From Durusdinium trenchii (taxonomy: Eukaryota > Sar > Dinophyceae > Suessiales > Symbiodiniaceae), in assembly GCA_963970005.1 (NCBI GenBank), contig CAXAMN010005191.1:242430-306429 (forward strand): DNA of 64,000 bases, read 5' to 3'. Of this stretch, positions 58,994 to 64,000 are shown piece by piece. The position numbers and the translations under genes were made by a program. Below the pieces are notes generated by a model, which was given only the letters and a program-made list of their open reading frames with translations, had not been told where the DNA came from and did not search any database. Positions within the stretch are counted from its first letter, which is position 1, and every line of letters begins with the position of its first letter.

Positions 58994-59362
58994 ATGCGTG
59001 AATCATTTCGCCTTTGGGTGCAGTATGATGCTTGGCAAACCGATCCCATGCAAAGCTACGACCGTGCCTGCGATTTCAGGGCGTCCAGCACCATAATGTC
59101 CAAGGCATTGCCAGCAAAGGTTTGCCTTGGCCATTCGAGGAACCCACCTTTTCGATTTCGATCGGGACCCAACTTTGTGACAGAAAAACAATTTATATAC
59201 ATTGGTTATACATGGTTATACTATATATATGCCAAAAAAAATAGTACGAGTAGCGCGAGGACCAGGACATTCCGAGTTGCTCCCTCAGACATTCTGGCTC
59301 CACACAGCCATTCAAGAGCGGCGCAATTGAAGTCAGCCCTGGCAAAATGGCGAGTAGTATGA
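58994..59362 (+). CDS. Candidate coding stretch, unidentified
   Basis: A 122-codon plus-strand frame begins near RESFRLWVQYDAWQTDP and ends LKSALAKWRVV before a stop. Its composition is protein-like, but it crosses a (TA)n tract and has no recognised domain. Frames of this length are common here by chance. Confidence 0.22.
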   Translation: MRESFRLWVQYDAWQTDPMQSYDRACDFRASSTIMSKALPAKVCLGHSRNPPFRFRSGPNFVTEKQFIYIGYTWLYYIYAKKNSTSSARTRTFRVAPSDILAPHSHSRAAQLKSALAKWRVV

Positions 59363-59952
59363 GTGGCTGAGTGGCAAGCAAATCGATGACAATCTAACAC
59401 AATCTAACAAGGGATGCCCACTTTGCGCACGATGTTTGCTCGAAACAACTGACCAAATCCTGGCTTCTACTGCCAGGCGGCGCAAATATTGCCTCAAGCG
59501 GTACCCCTTTTTCGTCTTTTTCATCCTTTTTCCACAGACTCAAATCCATGCAAGCAGCTACAGTAGCCAAGCATGCCGCAAAACACAGCTATTCACACAG
59601 GCGCACCATGTCTGAGTCTCTTGTGCTAGGGGTCTTTTATATATAGCATCTGCACGCTGCTAATTATTGAATTTCCAACTGATTGAGGCAACATGCCCTG
59701 GTCTTGCCAACGAAATGCCCGCAACTACTTTCCTGAGGTGGGTACAAGTGTTGGAAAAAGTGTAAAGTGTCAATTAGTGCAAAGCCACACTCTCTCAGCG
59801 GCAACCCGAGTTTGCTGTAAATCCGACTTTGGGTTTGATCAGCTTTGGGAGCTGGCTGGCCACAATGTGTGTCTGCCACACCCCGTCTCCAGGCGACTCA
59901 CTCTTATATAATTCACATTACTCCGTGTAACAGTTGTAGGCAGTAGCAGCAG

Positions 59953-60338
59953 GTCATTTGGGACCGCTACCAGCGAAAACACACATTTGATCTGGTGATA
60001 TCAGAGTTGGCCACTCTGACGTACCTGCTTTCAAGGTCTGTGATTTTAAACCATGTGGTTGCAGACTCGTTCACCTTGTGGTTTGCACAGGGCCATTTCC
60101 AGATAGGTCGTCTAATGCAGTATTGTAAATTGCTGATGCACCCTTGGGACCACACTGAATTTGTGTTCCTGCGAGCTCCTCTCACGCGTGTGGAATCTAT
60201 ACCAGCCGTTCTTTTGAAGAAACACACGGGCACAAATGAAACATCTTTTAAAAACCCAACCGAGATCGATCTCCCGCTTCTTTGCAAGTGGCAACCACCT
60301 TGCCAGACCTACTCGTGTGGCCTGCGCCAACTGTGCAG
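59953..60338 (+). CDS. Candidate exon, unidentified
   Basis: A 386-nt plus-strand open stretch lies between a cagcAG acceptor and a GTAGGG donor. It starts VIWDRYQRKHTFDLVISE and includes HFQIGRLMQYCKLLMHPW and a DLPLLCKWQPPC end. It is much longer than the TSP1 exons and reads like a folded domain, but no family is recognised. It is the best protein candidate in the right quarter of the window and lies on the strand opposite to the TSP1 gene. Confidence 0.35.
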
Positions 60339-60544
60339 GTAGGGTGTATGTGTGGGTAGGTCCATGGTAAACCCCCAAGGCAAAAAGGTCGTTGGTGGCC
60401 ATGCGCACTAACCACTAACCAACATTACAATGGAGCATGGAGCTGTAGAGAAAACATACTGCCCCAAAGACGATGCAAACAACAAACGAAATGAACAACA
60501 TGTTGCGCACACTGTAAAACATGCGAAGTACCTTAACCCCTTCC

Positions 60545-60625
60545 ACCTATTAAAAAAACATGGCCCCCCCTATTAACAAAAGCTCGGGTGCCTTTTTTCA
60601 ATAAAGGGTACCTGAAGTAGGGGTT
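60545..60625. repeat. Imperfect foldback
   Basis: Poly-purine and poly-pyrimidine blocks such as gggtgccttttttcaataaa and gggtacc pair partly with each other, and flanking aaccccttcc resembles gtaggggtt in reverse complement. The structure is weak. Confidence 0.35.
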
Positions 60626-60739
60626 GTCCAAAATAGGGTAAGTGGGAGGATCCTTGAAACATTGAATTACATATGAAATGCAAATTTCCTGGCAGGCGCA
60701 ACGCTTTGTGAAGCTTGAAGTGCAGATTTCGTATAGAAA

Positions 60740-63700
60740 CCTGTGAAGGGTCTCAAAACAAAAAACTGACTCAGGACAATTTGTATATGAAATCCTTGAA
60801 TAGACCAGACTAAAAACCTTCAGATCGAAGGGTCTTCCTCTTCCCCTTACAAAAACCTTTGTAAAGATAAATAGTGATTCTTTGTTCGACTAACTAAAGT
60901 TTTCAAAAGGTGACGTCGCTGCGCCATGCGGTTTTGCGCCACCTCGGTGGCAAGTGCGGCTGCGTGAGTTCGTACCATTGGGGAAAGGTAAAGCCTGCTG
61001 GTGCAAACGCGGCGTGTCATGGTGGATAGACAGGGTGGACAGAGGTGGGCAGTTAGAGTTGTTTTTGCCTAGGAACCTAGCTTTAAAAAAACTACACCAA
61101 AATCGACCATGTTGGTAGTTTAGTAGCGGTTTTAGAGGGTGGTGAATTCAAAACAAATATAAGCCGTATTTAGGGGTTTCTCGACATGGTGTTTTCTTGA
61201 ATAAAGTGAATCGGGAAGTGTTTTTCCATAGAATATGCAATTTCAATGTGTCACTCTCATCTTCCATAAAGGGCTAACGCATTCTGCAGACTTGAGCGCT
61301 CGTCGTCACTTTGTCGGTCGCGCATGCCGGAGCTGGACTTTGAGATTTTGAACGCTTTTGGCCTCCTTCCCTTCCACAAGACCGCCAGGACATTTAGACC
61401 CCGTACATGCTCCCTCAGGAATATGGGTACCTAGGTTGTGGCAAACCGCAATCGAGTCAGTACGCAATATCTTGAGTGTGTGTGTGTCGATATGATTTAC
61501 GGTTTACGGTTCCAAACGACTTGAACTCACCCCTACACGACAGTAGTAGGCCTTTTATTCGTTTACTTTCAGGGTAACGGCAAATCTGCTGTGCAAGTGC
61601 TGTGGTCCCGGGGTTCTTCTTGTTTAGGCGAGGCAGTGACGCAGGAGGTTCTCTTAGGCCAGTTATGACTTCAAGATGAAATACTAGATCTGAGAATGTT
61701 CTCACCAAGCAGCCACCGAAAACACTGGAGGCAGCTATATAGTGTGAGCTAAGAGTGTCACGGATAGTTTTCATCGAAACATCAAGGCCTCCCGTAGCAT
61801 CTTTCAAGTTGCCCAATCCTGACTAAACCGACTATATATAAATATATACAGTACATATACTTATATTGTAGTGTACATATATATATATAATATTGTATGT
61901 ACTGCGCAGTGGTTTTTCGCGTCGTCTGCTCAAAGGGATTTGCAGGCATCCGGCGCGAAAACGCGAAAATCGCAAAAAACGGCAAGTTGCAAGATCCGCG
62001 CCAACCGGCAGCGCGAAAGTGCGAAAGCCTCGAAAAAGGCGAATACTGCGAAAACATGCTGCCCGTGGAGCGTTTCGGCGCATTTATACCCTGGAGCGTT
62101 GAACGCAATCCAAGTGGTGTTTAGAACATGTCTGGTATTTTTGTCGTTGGTCTTTTGATGTATTTTGGTTAGTACTTAGCGAAGTGCGACTGGCAGATCG
62201 ACTCAAGCTTTCTATACAGCAAAACTACGTCCAGCAGCGCACCAGCAGCAGCCCACAGGAACAAACCCGCAGCACACTAGCAGTCACTAGCAGCTCTGCG
62301 GCCTGCATTGCGGAAGTAGAGCTTTAAGACCGCAGGGGCACAGTGGTAACCCGTTTTCCTATTTCAAACCAGGCTTGCAGCGGGCGATTAAGCAACCTAA
62401 CGCGAAAAATAACGACAGTGGGAACCGCTATTTGAATGCACTTTTAAGACTCCTTGACAAAGTTCGATACTGGCGTTCCCATCACGGATCCAGAGGAACC
62501 CTGATCAGCTTTCCAGTCACTTTCACAAGACCTATGTCATTACATCTAAGACAGTGAAAAAGGCAATGCTTGTTCTAAGGCCCCCAGTGATATGGCTATG
62601 ATCCAATAATTCTGGACACGGGTAGATTAGACTAAGTGGATTAGTCATCATTCTGGTGGTTCCCGAAGATAGACCTCACCTAAAGGGCGACTGCAGGTAT
62701 AGCAGCAAATGCCTACAGGGCCTTGGAATAAAGTATTGCCACAGAAATCCACAGCTGCTTTCAATCAAGAAAACGAAGCTTCCTCTGTTTCTGCCGATTA
62801 GAAATTGCTCTGCTTACCACCAAAGCATAGCCCGCAATGTCTTCCAGAAGTATATTGTTTCTGGTGCTATTATAGCGTATATAGGTGGGCCCGCACAACT
62901 TGGTGGAATTCCGTGGTGACTGAATGTTTCAATCTTGACCATTGATGCCAAGCTCATTGTCGTATGGGTATGCGCGCAAGATTCAATGGAGTTGGTTTCA
63001 TGAATGTGGTTGGATAGCCAGGCGCACTTTGAACTTTACTTCTTGGAGGATTCTGGTTTGAGTAGTTAGTCAGGCGGTTCACCTCTGCTGGTTTGAAATA
63101 ATTGGGGTTGACTTAGGGCAAAGCTTGGAATCGAGTTGAGGTTTTGCACGCTGGATTTTTAGTGGCTTCGATTTTCACTTACAGATTGTTGACTGAGGTC
63201 TGTGCGTTGCCCTTTAAAGCCATTTGCATTGAGGTTATCACCCCGGTAGCTGTGTTCAGTGCACTTGGAGATCCACCTAGGTACTCTTTCCAAGTGCCAA
63301 ATGTTGTATAAACTTCTGGTTTCATTCTTTGGGGTGCGCTTGCCGAGGTTGTTCGTCATGGTGCACAATGTTGTGTTTAGTGTTGAAAGCCTTTGGCTGG
63401 GGGTATATTATAATATATTATTTGAATGCCCGTTTGCTTGCAGTGTTGCATGAGGGCCTCGCGTGAGACAACTTGTTTGTGTGGGGTTGCATAACAAAAG
63501 CAGGGACCTCGTAGTCAGCTCCACATGCTTCAGTCGCTTCCAAGCTTCTTGCGACCAAACAGTGTGAGGGATAAAGATCCAAACTCAACGCAACACGGCC
63601 GTTTCCAACTCAGAGAACCGTGAACGCTTACAGGGCTTTTGCCTTTGCTACGATTGAAATGACCTTGGGTCGAAAAATTAGCCGATGTGGTGGTTGGTCA

Positions 63701-64000
63701 ATTTGAGTCAATATTACTATAACGATGGAATGCCCTTTCTTCGTGGAAACAACAGATATGTTTCGCGGCCCAATCGCAAAGCACGATCCTAAAGCCACGT
63801 CTAGTTAACATGATGTCGGAACGATATTTTGTATCAAGAATGGTGGCTGACATCTTGCAGCATGACCTACACACAAGGTTTTGAGTTGCTATAGCTACTC
63901 CGGGTCACTCGCAGCATCTGTGTGAAAAATAACATTCTGGGTCACAACTCAAACCAACCCTCGTGCCAGATACCAAAACACAGGGGATGCAGCTCGGGGA
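60740..64000. other. No gene recognised
   Basis: No domain, RNA gene or clear exon was recognised. There is a (TA)n-rich stretch at 61829-61895. At 61.91-62.05 kb a GC-rich stretch with repeated gcgaaaa words keeps several frames open, but without a recognisable protein. Confidence 0.5.

Overview
The window looks like nuclear DNA of a dinoflagellate, most likely a Symbiodiniaceae alga. This is inferred from gene structure, not from a marker gene. There are no long single-exon genes, and open frames of 100-185 codons occur on both strands at about the density expected by chance. What is convincingly coding is a chain of very small exons (about 20-95 nt). Their acceptors are mostly AG followed by G, and their donors are a mixture of GT, GC and GA, a combination reported for dinoflagellates. 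Simple repeats, dispersed short repeats and foldback sequences fill the rest.

The main content is a minus-strand gene, or a tandem series of such genes, built from thrombospondin type-1 (TSP1) repeats. Read right to left, exons with the signature WxxWxxC, CxxCGxG, RxRxV, GGxxCxG and ExxxC recur from about 47.5 kb to the left edge, where the gene runs off the window. About twenty repeat starts can be seen. In several stretches consecutive exons join in phase into a complete TSP1 domain: 2.4-1.1 kb, 9.45-8.8 kb, 7.3-6.8 kb, 21.3-18.6 kb and 38.5-37.5 kb. The product would be a large, cysteine-rich, probably secreted or surface adhesion-type protein. No signal peptide, membrane segment, start or stop codon was located.

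Two copies of a composite repeat element lie between these exons, at 12.1-13.7 kb and 32.5-34.7 kb. Each has a short head, a 13-bp minisatellite, and a tail rich in the motif gcgcctgccacga. The minisatellite creates long repetitive open frames on both strands that are not genes. Other families are a dispersed TAGTAGC-rich repeat (about 14 clusters), a 21-bp repeat, a composite repeat with and without a hairpin, foldbacks with a common core but site-specific arms, and many (TA)n tracts.

The right quarter (about 49-64 kb) has no TSP1 signal. A few plus-strand open stretches between 54 and 60.4 kb have plausible splice sites, but I do not recognise the protein and confidence is low. No rRNA, tRNA, CRISPR or recognisable transposase or reverse transcriptase gene was seen. 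There are two assembly gaps: 100 N at 12419-12518 and 10 N at 55039-55048.
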